From positions 8,788,533-8,852,532 of the forward strand of contig NC_048542.1 of NCBI RefSeq assembly GCF_902806685.2: a DNA stretch of 64,000 bases, given 5' to 3'. Shown one piece after another: positions 36,741-49,700 of this stretch. A model generated the notes under the pieces. It had not been told where the DNA came from, made no database searches, and saw only the letters and a program-made list of their open reading frames with translations. The position numbers and the translations under genes are program-made. Positions within the stretch are counted from its first letter, which is position 1. The number at the start of each line of letters is the position of its first letter. Source of the stretch: Maniola hyperantus (Eukaryota > Arthropoda > Insecta > Lepidoptera > Nymphalidae).

Positions 36741-37749
36741 TGCACAGAGATCGCCGTTGCCTTAGTTTATCTTTTAGACGATGCTAAAAAATTATAAGTA
36801 TTGTAAGCAGTTACCTAGGTAGGACGTAACGTTTCCTTATTTTGTTAACATTAGGTAGGTAGTCAAAACGGTTTTGGTTTATGTGCATTAAGCAATAAGA
36901 CTTAGGTACTAAATTCTATCTAAAATACAATATTTAAGTTTATACAAATGTATTTACACATTACCTATATACATTGCGCTGAAGGCTAACATAATACAGA
37001 TCTCATATTAAATTAAAAAGTACCAATATAGTAAGTATATCAAAATATTAAACAAAAATACATGGTAAATATGTTAAATTAAAGTAAAACTAGTGGTAAA
37101 CATCACATTGAATCATATATAAATATTATCTACATTTACATTTGTTTGTTTTTGTTACGTTAAAAGAACGGGTTTGTTAACTCTGTTTTATCTTTTCACC
37201 AATTTCACACAAAAAAATTACAAATATTTTTTCATACGATTAGTTGAAAAGATAAAACAATAAGCCTCTTCTGGAAGAGGCAAAATATATTAAAGACTAT
37301 GCAGCTTCAAATATTAACACCTAACGTAAGTAATTTAAGTAGGTACAATAAGGTTCACATAAGCAAAACCTGGCAAGTCAATATTACGAGTAAGTACCTA
37401 CGCTAAATTTTATCAAATATTTTTTTGCACTGACCCATGATATTTATATTTTAATGTTTAAATCCCATTCATCTCATTATCATAAGTAGAATTTCATATC
37501 ATTCAGTAGAAAATTATTTTCACAAGGGTACTTACCTACCTACAGGTATATTATAAGAAAATTGCTGTTTATTGTTACGTCAAATTGAATTACTGTTAGG
37601 TACGTCAATACAAAAGTTAAAAATACCTCCTTGAAACCTCCCTAATCGGAACTGAGACGGAGGCGAAAAGCAGATGTTTTTGTAACAACCTAACTGTCTT
37701 TCATGTCAGCGTGTTCCATCATGGACTTCATTATAAATTAATTTTAAAA

Positions 37750-38175
37750 ACCGGCCAATTGCGAGTCAGACTCGCGCACCGAGAGTTCCGTACTACAGTA
37801 GTATTTTTTCGACATTTTGCACGATAATAATCAAAAACTATTATGCATAAAAATAAATAAAAATCTATTTTAGACCGTACAGGTACAATCCGTTCATTTG
37901 ATACCCCACTTGGTATAGTTATCTTACTTTGAAAGTTGAAAATACTGATTATTTGTTCATGAACACATTTTTTTGTGATGTAACCACAAATTCACGGTTT
38001 TCGGTTTTATTCTTTTACTTGTGCTATAAGACTTACCTACCTACCAAATTTCATGATTCTAGGTCAACGGGAAGTACCCTACAGGTTTTCTTGACAGATA
38101 CGACGGACAAACGGACAGACAGACAGACAACAAAGTGATCCCATAAGGGTTCCTTTTTCCTTTTGAGGACTAAAA
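37750..38175 (+). repeat. Dispersed repeat CCGGCCAATTGCGAGTCAG
   Basis: Long match to 10372-10795, including GATACCCCACTTGGTATAGT, AACCACAAATTCACGGTTTT and a GACAGACAGACA run. No ORF. Confidence 0.75.
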
Positions 38176-39836
38176 ATGTGTCATGGGTTAGCTGGACTGG
38201 TTCAGAGTTAGGGCTCTACACTAAGTAAGTATTCGGATTCGTTATTCGATCACAGCTAAGATTGCCAGATGGTAATATAGAGAGCAGATTAGTGCTACTT
38301 TACAAAAAAGAAAACTAACTACTTATTTGTTATAATATATTTTTCAGGACCACCTATTTTATTTAGCTATCAGATCGTCACTATTTAAGAGATATAATGA
38401 TAAAAAAATTCACAAGCGTTCCAGTGAGGAGCATGCGTGTTTAGGTCAAAGATCTAATTACTGTCGTACTATGTGCATCATTGGAAAAAGGAGAACATTC
38501 AGTAGATGAGGGAGGACGGAAAGACAAATTATGGAAAAAGAGGACGTGTCCTTCATTTGGGTACCATATGGCAACCTTACTTGCAAACTATTTAAATCAC
38601 CGGATTCGACTTAACGCGATTAACGTATACGCCCACTGATCCAATATAAACGAGCATGTTCAGTACTTTAGTAAATCAAACTGGAAAATTAATTAAGACG
38701 ATGACTGATGTACTTTAAATACATAAAGGTAGGTAGGTACATGATGTACCTACTTATAAGTTCGTACTTCGTATTGAATATTTTATTCAATTATGATATA
38801 CCTAGTTCGGGCTAGATTAGATTAAATTATAATTTACTAGCTGATCCCCGCGGCTTCGCCCGCGTAGATTTAGGTTTTTAAAGATCCCGTATAGCCTATG
38901 TCACTCAGGAATAATGTAGCTTTCTACTGGTGAAAGAATTTTTAAAATCGGTTCAGTAGTTCTAAAGATTACCCCCTACAAACAAACAAAGTTTTCCTCT
39001 TTATAATATTAGTGTAGACAACGGGCCGTGCAGCAGAAATCGTAATATTTTAATTTCGCCATAACTTCAAAACCAAACGTCCAATTTTAATCATTCAAAG
39101 ACCAAATATTATCTCCATAAACTGTTCTTAGTGATGAAATCATTTATTTTGATAAGGATTAATAGCATGAGTAAAATAAACGCGTTTAAATGTAGTCCAA
39201 AAAAAATTCAAGATTTTTAAATAAAAAAATGGTTGCTGTGCCTCACTCGACATAGATGGGTATAGTGTGTCGCGGACTTTTTTGTAGATATTTATAAGAT
39301 CTACAATTAATTAGAACATTTTATGGTTCTATCTTTTATAGTTTAGGCAGCGTACGCAAAATAAGTAACTTTTCTGGTTGATTTTTTACACCTTGTGTCC
39401 GAAAAACCCAAATATCTTACGGAACCCTATTTTTTTCCAAAATAAAATATAGCCTATGTAACTCGTGGATAATGTAGCTTTCGAATGGTGAAAGAATTTT
39501 TAAAATCGGTCCAGTAGTTTTTGAGCCTATTCAGTACAAACAAACAAACAAACAAACAAACAAACAAACAAAGTTTTCCTCTTTATAATATTAGTGTAAA
39601 TAAATAACGATTCGATTATGAGATATTAATTGTTGGCTTTTCTTTTACTAATAAATTAATTTAATAGTTATCATAAATAATGTAAGTATGTACAGCAATT
39701 TTCATATTTTTTAATAATACTTGAAGACCTTATGTAAGTACTTTAGAAATACTTATTATAGCTACATAAATTATTATTATTATAAGTAAGGCGATATCCA
39801 AAGGTGCTTTATGCAATCGAGAATCACATATCACTT

Positions 39837-39842
39837 TTTATT
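39837..39842 (-). terminator. Possible poly(A) signal of Islet
   Basis: TTTATT here is AATAAA on the minus strand, about 122 bases after the Islet stop codon. Position only; no transcript evidence. Confidence 0.35.
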
Positions 39843-39963
39843 ATGTTAAGAATTGTAGCTAATTTGGATAATAATCTTGATATACTCGTATTCGTAACTT
39901 TGATAGTCAGAAGAAAAGTCTATATCTATCACTCTCTCTCGGAGGGTGTTAAGATAGACGGCA

Positions 39964-40700
39964 CTAGGGCGACGGGGGCAGGCTGTCGTCGCTCTCGAGG
40001 TAGGTGACGTAGTTGTCTTCGCCGCCGTGAGCCGGCCGGGGCGGGGGGAGGGAGGGTATGTCGTAACCATGCATCTGGAAAAGAACATACAATTTTCTAA
40101 AAATATTTAATTTTTTTATTTTAGACTAGCTGATTCCTGCGACTTCGTCCGCGTGGATTTACGTTTTTTAAAATCCCGCGGGAACTCTTTGATTTTTCGG
40201 GATTGTTGTCGTTGCTTGGTACCTACAATATGAATTCACTATGAACACTTCCTGAATCTTGATAACTCAGGCGGGCAGTAACCCTGCAGCATCAGGATTA
40301 AGGAGTTGAATCCAGAATTTTTTATGTGACCACGACGTAAACATTTTTTGTTGATTTAAAAAAAATTTTGCAAATCGGTCCAGAAACCTCGAAAAAATCG
40401 ATGTAGAAAAAAGAACCACCTCCTTTTTGACAGTTGGTTAAAAACCGATGACCTTGAAATATTTACGGAACAATCTTTAAAATATCCCCTTTCTAACAAA
40501 AAAAGAATGAATGAAATCGGACTACGAGTTAATGAATTACAACTCAGTATCCATTTTAACTTTCGTCCCCTCTCCTACGGGAACCATGCTGAATTTCGGG
40601 ATAAAAAGTATCCTATATTCTTCCTCATAGTATGACCTCAAATCGTACCAAGTTTCATTGGAATCCATTCAGTAGTTTCAGCGTGATGCGCGGCCGTGAT

Positions 40701-40741
<41 letters not shown>

Positions 40742-43700
40742 AATGAAAAAAATTACAGTTTTGGGTTCAGTATCGATTATAGAGTGCCCTCGAAAAAAAA
40801 ATTTTCAAAATATCTTCAATGTACAGAATTTGACCTGTTACAGTTTTATTATAAGTATTGATGATGATGATAATAGTCACAAGAGGTCCACAAAGAAAAT
40901 TTTCCGCAGACTAATTAAGTAGGTATGTATTAAGTATTTCAGCAATTCTTACTTCGTAAGTAGGTATATTATAGTCAGTTTTATCACGGTAATGTTATAA
41001 GCAGTAATGTAACTCGGCCGTATCTGTGAAATAAATACCTACAACTGCAGCGCGGTACGTAAACATGCGATAGGGCTGCCCGCCTCCGGCATTTTAATTA
41101 GGTACATTTGCTTACTTTGTGTTTAAATATGTACTTGTCATTTACCTACTTTGTGTTTAAAATACGTACTTATCATATTAAATATGTACTTGAACTTATT
41201 TTTAGTGAAAAAATCGCGCGGTTATTAAAAAAACAAAACACCGTCCGTTCGTCACTGCGGCACAGTCTTCAATGTACTCTGTGGTCGCGACTGGCTGCAC
41301 CACGAGCGCACCGCGAGATCGAGGCGCGTAGGTATAGCTCGCGTTTCGCCCGTTTGTATGAAGTTGGAATACTGCTTATAACATTACCGTGGTTTTATCA
41401 AAGTTTCGTTTTCGTAAGTATTTCAGCTTATTGAGGAAAGATATAAGAGATAAAAGAAACCTGTAGGGCAATTGTCTAAAACCTGCATCAATCATTAATA
41501 CAATCTCAATTGTTCTGATTGGCTGAATTTGTGCGATTCTTGTTGCAACAATGCATTGTGGCCAATAGTGAGCGAGCATTAACCAATCAGAGATGATTGT
41601 GATCGTGACATTGTAGCTGTCAAACAACCGCGGTAGGGCCACAGTTTACAACACTTATTTGAATGTATCGTACCTACCTACCTACCTAATTTAATTTTTC
41701 AAAATGTTAAGTTCCATGATAAGAGCTATGCAGGAAGAGTACAAAAAAACCCCTTTCTGTATGACCGGCATAATAAACAGGTGTAACAAGAGCGATCTTG
41801 TTACACTCTGTATAAAATATGAAATACTTAGGTAAGTAATAATGCACAACTTTAACAGTAAGTAGGTAGGTAATTTTTGTTTTTTTTATTTCGCTCGTCT
41901 CCCAAGTCCCAACACCATGTACCGACGAGTGACGTGTGATGACGTAGTTAAGATTAGTTCTAAGTACCTAATATTATATGGCGCTAGTTATTTTCCGCTA
42001 CTTCAGCCGACTTTGTAATTGTTTGGAAAACAACATACCTACTTAAAATTTATATGTGTGACTTGGAGCAATGTTCCAGCAACACTTAGGTACCTGGTTG
42101 ACGAGCTGCTGGAAGGCGGCGCTGTGCTGCGGTGCGCGGTCGAGGTCCGCGTGCAGCGCGAAGTCGCTCAGCGCCTTCCACGGCGGCTGGTACGCCGTCA
42201 CCTCCAGCGCCAGCGAGCCTCCCGCCTCGTGCCGCACCGGCGACCCCGCCACTAGCGGCACGCCCATGGACATATACCCCAATCGACGACCTTCCTGTAC
42301 CATACCCTTACGTTACTTTAATGTACTACGCACTAGACGGGTCATTTCGAACATAAATATTGCGGACTGCAACTTTTTTTTGCTTACAACACTTCATAGA
42401 ACACGATTTTTGTTTAAAATAGCCATAAGAGCCCACTTTGGCAAAAAATCCTAAGTGTCAAGCGATCTACTTAGTACATTTGAATTGCAAGCTGACTGCA
42501 AAATTGCAGTTTGCATTTGGTTGTTGAGCAGTTGACACAATTGCGTAGCAACATCCGACCGACAGCACAGTCCTTATGCAGACGGCAGTTGCGATGCATT
42601 TGTTTGACTCAAATGTACATTTCAATAAAACTGTAATGATGTCGGCTTAGGTGTCCATTAGACGATTGATTTGGCAGTCAGCTTAGGGCCATCATTTTCT
42701 AAAAGTTTATGTGTGCCAACTGCCATCTTGCCCCTTACCTACTCCATGCCAGTGAAGTTTTCACGTTGGTTAATGTAACAAGATTTTACTCGTGTCGATA
42801 TACCAAGAATCTCATGATTGAATGACTGATGCAGAACCTTCCCTCTAATGGACACCTTACGTAATAAAGTTCGTGACAAACCCGACTACCTACTGCAATA
42901 TTACTAGAATGGAAGAATGGTAGGTATGGGACCTACTTACTTAAACCACAAAGAGAAAATATAGACTATCACCTTTTCCTGTTGCATTTGCATTTTCAAC
43001 TGAATAGTTTTCTTCTTATCTTTGCACCTTTTGTTTTGAAACCACACCCTGATGACTCTTGGACTGAGACCAGTCATTTCTACTAATTGTTCTTTCATGA
43101 GCGCGTCGGGGCGAGGATTCGCTGCGTAACAAGTTCTGAAAAGAAAATATCAAATATATTTACTCGAGTACCTACCTACTAAGCAAGTACATTATTTGAC
43201 TGACTTTTTACTCTATGAAGACAACTACCGAAATGATAAATTTTAGCTTTAACCATTGTTTTTTCCTGAACTGCAGTCCTAATCAATAAATATTATTGTC
43301 TCGCATACCTACTTAAAAACAAATATTACATTAGAACTGTATAGTAACATTACACGAGTTTGATATCTACTCATGTGGTAACATTCTGCAATCTGCATTA
43401 CCGATTTCATTCATGCCACGTAAAGGAGATCGCCCGTGAACGGGCCCTCTTTTGTGGCGTCGTGTCAAAACTTAAATTTTTTTTTTTTAATGTGTTATTT
43501 TTTTACGATTATGTTTTATAACGACTTTTTTTTCCTCTATTATTGAAAATATCCACAATTACAGTTAGAATCGTAAACATGCATTTATTTTGAAGAAGTA
43601 TTAATTAAATATAACCTCAATATCAGCAATATAAAAAATAAGTCTCCGACCATCATGTCGGAGGAAAGAATAGAGAACACACAAAAAAAAAAAAGATTTC

Positions 43701-46700
43701 TTTACAACCAGGGTGAATAAATAGAAATCGTTTGCAGAATATAAAGAGTTAATTATTTGTCTACAAAATAAAATTAAAACCATGGTGACACAACAATTAT
43801 ATTAGGGGGGGCCCAAAGCTACAAAGAAAATGGGCAATCTCTTTTTGCTGTTGGGAAATCCCCCCAAAACTATGTTCCAACTGCCATAAAAAAAATCGAT
43901 ATTATAGGTAGGTACATGTAGGACAAACCAGATTTACCCTTTTTTTTAAATCAGATAATAAGTAGCCCTTGACTGCAATCTCACCTGGTGGTAAGTGATG
44001 ATGCAGTCTAAGATGGAAGTGGGCTAACCTGGAAGGGGTATGGCAGTTTTAATTAAATCCATGTCCCTTTGATTTCTACACGGTATCGTACCGGAACGCT
44101 AAATCGCATGGCGTCACGGCTTTGCCCAAAACCCAATATACACTACACATAGCATGCATGTGTAAGTGATCTCAATCGTTTCAAAAGTATAAAATAAAAA
44201 AATAAAAATGATTGAATCATTTTTTTTAAATATTTATTGTAAATTTATTTTTTGCCAAGTCATCTTTATAAATTGTTTTTACTTTTGCAATAAATTCTTT
44301 TTCTTTTTTATATGTATAATCGTATGTTATTTTAAAATTGTGTGAGCGATCGGCCCGTAGGCCTCTCATGCGCTCTCCCCCGCACATCGCCACTGCCGAA
44401 GACGGGCGCCCGCGCCACGTCGAAATACGAGACAAAACCGGGACATGTATTAATACGGGACGGGATGGTCAAATACGGTAACAGTCCCGTATATACGGGA
44501 CGTATGGCAACCCTATGTATCACTCACGATAGTTTGAATGCTAAAATCGATATTTACCTCAGAGTGTGTAACTGTTTCTCATTGAGAACGGTGCGCACCC
44601 TGGTGGGCTTGCCGTCGGCCGCCGCCCCAGCTCGCGCTCGCCCGCTTTTGTGGGACCCCGACTCGCTGCCCGAATCTAAAACAAAAGGACGTCTAAAGAA
44701 TGAGATAAAAAGAAAAGTTCTGACTCATGAACGCAGAGCCCAAACCTCTGAACCGAGAAAGTTGAAATTTTGCACAGAAGTTGCATTTATAATGTAGACA
44801 AGGTAAGTATAAACAAGCACAGAGTAAGGATAGTACGGATTTTTCGAAATTCCTACAGGATAGGGAACAAAGAGAATTTATAATCATCAATCAATCATCA
44901 TCAATACTTATAACAAAACTGTAACAGGTCAAATTCTGTACATTGAAGATATTTTGAAAATTTTTTTTCGAAGGCACTCTATAATCGATACTGAACCCAA
45001 AACTGTAATTTTTTTCATTTTTGTCTGTCTGTCTATCTGTCCTGTCTGTCTGTCTGTATCACGGCCGCGCATCACGCTGAAACTACTGAATGGATTCCAA
45101 TGAAACTTGGTACGATTTGAGGTCATACTATGAGGAAGAATATAGGATACTTTTTATCCCGAAATTCAGCATGGTTCCCGTAGGAGAGGGGACGAAAGTT
45201 AAAATGTATACTGAGTTGTAATTCATTAACGCGTAGTCCGATTTCATTCATTCTTTTTTTGTTAGAAAGGGGATATTTTAAAGATTGTTCCGTAAATATT
45301 TCAAGGTCATCGGTTTTTAACCGACTGTCAAAAAGGAGGTGGTTCTTTTTTCTACATCGATTTTTTCGAGGTTTCTGGACCGATTTGCAATTTTTTTTTT
45401 TAATCAACAAAAAAAGTTTACGTTGTGGTCACATAAAAAATCTGGATTCAACTCCTTAATCCTGATGCTGCAGGGTTACTGCCCGCCTGAGTTATCAAGA
45501 TTCAGGAAGTGTTCATAGTGAATTCATATTGTAGGTACCAAGCAATATTTTATATTCTTGCTGAGCGAAGCTGCGGTGCAGGCTTTAGTTCAAAATAAGA
45601 CTTATTTTTGAATTCTTATTAGCTTTGAGTTCCACTAGTTTAAATTTTAGCGTAAGTAGGTACCTACCTAAGCAACTACTTTAACATTTTAACATTAAGT
45701 TAGTATATTATAATATAGTAATATTTATTTATAAATTTTTATGATATAAGTAGCATGATGTAATGCGCAGACGTACGCATTGAGGGTCAAACCTCTATGG
45801 TTTTTTACAATGCGTGGTATTTATTATATGTAATTTTTCTTGTAAGTATGTTGATAATAAATTTAAAAAAAAACTTATTGAAACTACATCCAAATTACGG
45901 ATTAGATGCACGATATCTACTCATGTGGGTACTTGGGACAACCCTCCACCTCCCATGGCCCCACCAACCTCTCGGTTATATGGGCCGAATCGCGGGAGGG
46001 CGCCCGTTCATGTGGGTAGGTAACTTAGTAATAAGCATTCCATGGGTGACCGATATAGCTCTGAATCATACGATGAAGTCGATTGCTCATTTTAATTAGC
46101 TCAGCCAATCGTAAGGTTGCCATCATTTGAAGTCATATACTTACGGTCTACCTACGTGATCAAAAGTTGCTTAATCACCGTACTGGACCAACTTATGAAA
46201 TTAACCTTTTATAGACACGTTGTGCTTTCATACATTCCGATCGAAATCTACACTTTGCGATAACTGGAAGCAAATTGGGATGCCGTGTAAGAAGCTGATT
46301 AATCTTAACATCACATTAGTTCCTAATTAACTTTCTGATGTTAATCTCTCGACGATAACACCTTTGATAATTCTGCATTAAATTAAAAAAAATTAACACG
46401 ATTTTTATTTCAAAAAAGTTTTTTAAGTAAATCATTATCAGAGAGGGATATCCGAAACTATAGGAAAGAAGCAGCAAAATGGCACTTCAGAGAATTCAAG
46501 GGCCGGACCTGATAGATACCTATCGGTAGATTACTTTGACCGTATACAAAAATATTTGATGTCTGTGTAGATAAAAATTAATTATTATTAGATATTAATA
46601 CAGAATGTTTATTAAATTCATTAAAATTATTTAATTTAATACTTACTTAAAGAAATGAATGTCTAGCATGTCTGAAAGGCCAGCGTGGTGGACCATGGCC

Positions 46701-49700
46701 AACCCTTCTAATTCTTCTTATAAATGATTTAGGTAACGCAATTCTAGTTCCTATAGATCGTGTTTGATCAAACAAGATTACCTTGCTGGTACCTACCTCT
46801 AATAAGGTTTAGATACCTAATACAAAGGGGATGCTAATCACACATCCTCATAATCCCCATTTCACACCCAAGCTAATCCACGCTGGACATCAGGGGCCTG
46901 TTTTAGAATTCCCTGTGTTTACATATTCATAAAGGCAGGGCCGGTCATTTTGGCTTGATGGACTAAGAATACGTGATTGCCAGACCTTCGATATTTTATA
47001 AAAGCTGAAAGTTTCTATGCGCATTTGTCGCCACCACAGGGAGGAACAATCACCGACTATGAAGTTTGGATCATGGTGACAGATAATAGGTAACAAAGAC
47101 GTATAGGTACCAAATAGGCTACTGGAAAATTCTAAAAATCTTAAAAGGAAAGAGGCACGACTCGCTTTTGACCGGTTTTTTAAATATAATACCTACCTTC
47201 GATTCTGTATACTGAAGTCTAAATTGCACAAAATTTCCCATCAGTTTTAGGTCGCAACATAATTACTAGATAAAACGGCACTCGAATTTAACGCGGCGAA
47301 TTAAAGGCGGGCGGTCACTTTGTCGGCGCATTACAAACGTAGATAGGGTACAGTGAGCAACATAAATGTCCACGTCAATAGGCTACTTGACTCATATCTA
47401 ATTTCGTCCAATAAATGATTATTTATTATAGTATTTTGCTTAAGACAACGAAATATATCAATAACAATTATTTAAAAACTCAGGATGGATATATAAATCC
47501 AATTAAAAAAAATACAGTTTTTATTTTTATTTGAAACTCAGAAAACGCTGTCAGCCATGATGTGACGTCATTAAATATGTAAACAAACAAATGTCATCCC
47601 TATTGACTAACGTAGTATCCATATATATAAAATTTCAAGTCCTGACTAACTTATATATCAGAGCACAGATAATCTATCGGTCAAACATGGCCGACAGTGT
47701 TTTCACCTGTCTAAGAAAAATACATTTTTAAATTAAAGTTTTACGGTTTTTAGGGCGCAAAAAAATATAGTGTTAATTTTTTTGATCTAATAGGACAAAT
47801 ATTAACCATTTAAGACCTACTTAAAAAAAGTGTCAACTAGCCTAGTAATCTAAAAAATATTTTTCAAATATAGATATGCATATTTTCTACCTATCTTAAA
47901 TATTAAATTATAAACGCTGTAGGAAAAAAAGACAATTTTTTGCAACTTTTATTTTTTTGATAGAAATGGAGCACTTACATAGGTCACTATTGGTAAAAAT
48001 ATTAAAATTTTGTTTATCCACCACAATAAGTATAGAAAACAACATATATTATAAGATACCTATTAGTTAGGTACATATATTTCGAGTAATTTTCTGTTTA
48101 TTTTTAAAAAAGAATTTAAAAGATAATTTCTTAAAGCAAAATCCGCGTCAATTGAGTGATTCATCATCATCATGATCAACCCATCACCGGCTCACTACAG
48201 AGCACTGGTCTCCTCTTAGAGTGAGAAGAGTTTTGGCCATAGTCTACCACGCTGGTCATGTGCGGATTGGTAGACTACTATTGAGTGATTAGGTCATATT
48301 ATTTTTATTTTTCCGTAAGAATAAAAAGTGACCTACTTAGTTAGTTTATACAGGTACAAATGTATAAAAAGAAACAGAACAATAAATTAATTCAGTGACA
48401 AGGGAAATTCGATTGAGCTTTTCACCATTTATCAGGTAGGTATATTTTTCAAGATCACTTTGACCACTCTATGTAAAAGCTTATTACTTAATATTTTTCG
48501 AATATACATTACCTTTTGTACCTAATTCCCATAGCTTACCAGTGTGTATGTACATAGAAAAAATAGGAAATAATAGAGTGATTGAAGTCATTTTTTGGAC
48601 TGTATACCTCAGCATTTTCCAACGATTTTCTAGGACTCGGAATAATATAATTCTTTCCAATAGAGATAATACTATAGTATGGTTTTGTCACTAAGTTTAA
48701 ATTATAATGTAAATGTTTTATTATAACACACAATATTTGGTACATAGATAAATTAATATACAATTGAAGTCCTAAATATTAGATAATAATATAAGGTAGA
48801 ATAATACTGGATTTGTACTACTAAATCAGATAAAGTAACGGACATTGGCTAAAATGGTATTACTCTGACTAAATTCCAAAAATCTTAAAAGTGAAAAGTA
48901 CCTACCTATCTTATGTTTTAACTGACATGATTTTGACAAAAAATCAGGTAACATATTGATGAAGCTCAACACAAGCATAACAGTTGATTAAAGTATTTTA
49001 ATTTGATTACTGATATTATGAGTTTAGCTAATTAAATCTTATACAATTATCACAAAAATAATTAATAAGTAAGTACTTGCCGCCGACTGTACCCGAAATC
49101 AGTGTTTAATCACTGCTCGATTATCGTAATATTCGATACGATAGAGCTCATTACGCATGTAACAGATAAAAACTACAATCGAGTGTTTCCGATATTAATA
49201 ATATTATCTTGATCATCTAGATTCTAGATTATCCTTTGAAAAGGGAGTGACTGTATTGTAGTTATTACGTACAAACCTAGGTAGGTAAAACATTATATTT
49301 TTGGTTATATCCGGATTCAATCCGGATTTGATGTAGAAATTCCTAGGACGTAGATTACCTAGTCAACAGCGTATAAGGAAATAGGTACTAATAATTCTAC
49401 CTATAGTAGGTATCTATAGTATTCTTTCATTTTAGAATAACAATCTTTTACGCTACAATGATAGAAACCGATTTGGCTGGAAATAAAAAGTAGATGTCAG
49501 ATAATTTTGCAGTTGTATCAATTCAATGTTCAATGATTGACAGTGTAGTGCGTTAGTAGGTTGGTACTAGGTAGGTACTAGGTAGGTACTAGGTAGTAGT
49601 ACCTACCTACCTAGGTAGTAGGTACCTACAGAGGTACTAGGTAGTACTTTGTAGTAGTAGTAGTGAGCAACTAGGTTTATGTAATTTAAGTAGGTATATT

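Larger units (their letters stand above)
33313..39963. other. Intergenic region between the RBM33-like 5' end and the Islet 3' end
   Basis: No coding exon was recognised. The RBM33-like promoter should lie just above 33312, but no TATA or initiator stands out. The region holds a 38-bp palindrome (33711), tandem hairpins (34110), SINE and LINE pieces (34537-34735, 34740-34930), two foldback elements (35184, 36546), a dispersed repeat (37750-38175) and (CAAA)n at 39535-39573. Confidence 0.6.

Noticed and set aside
41108..41434. 108-codon frame on plus, partly GC-rich
   Set aside because: Lies in an Islet intron, no recognisable domain, begins in low-complexity TACTTTGTGTTTAAA repeats and has no homologous copy in the window.
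42071..42454. Open frames on plus around the LID exon
   Set aside because: Antisense shadows of the GC-rich Islet exon 42094-42294.
44342..44797. Open frame of 151 codons on plus
   Set aside because: It is antisense to the Islet homeobox exon 44558-44675; the GC-rich coding sequence keeps it open by chance.
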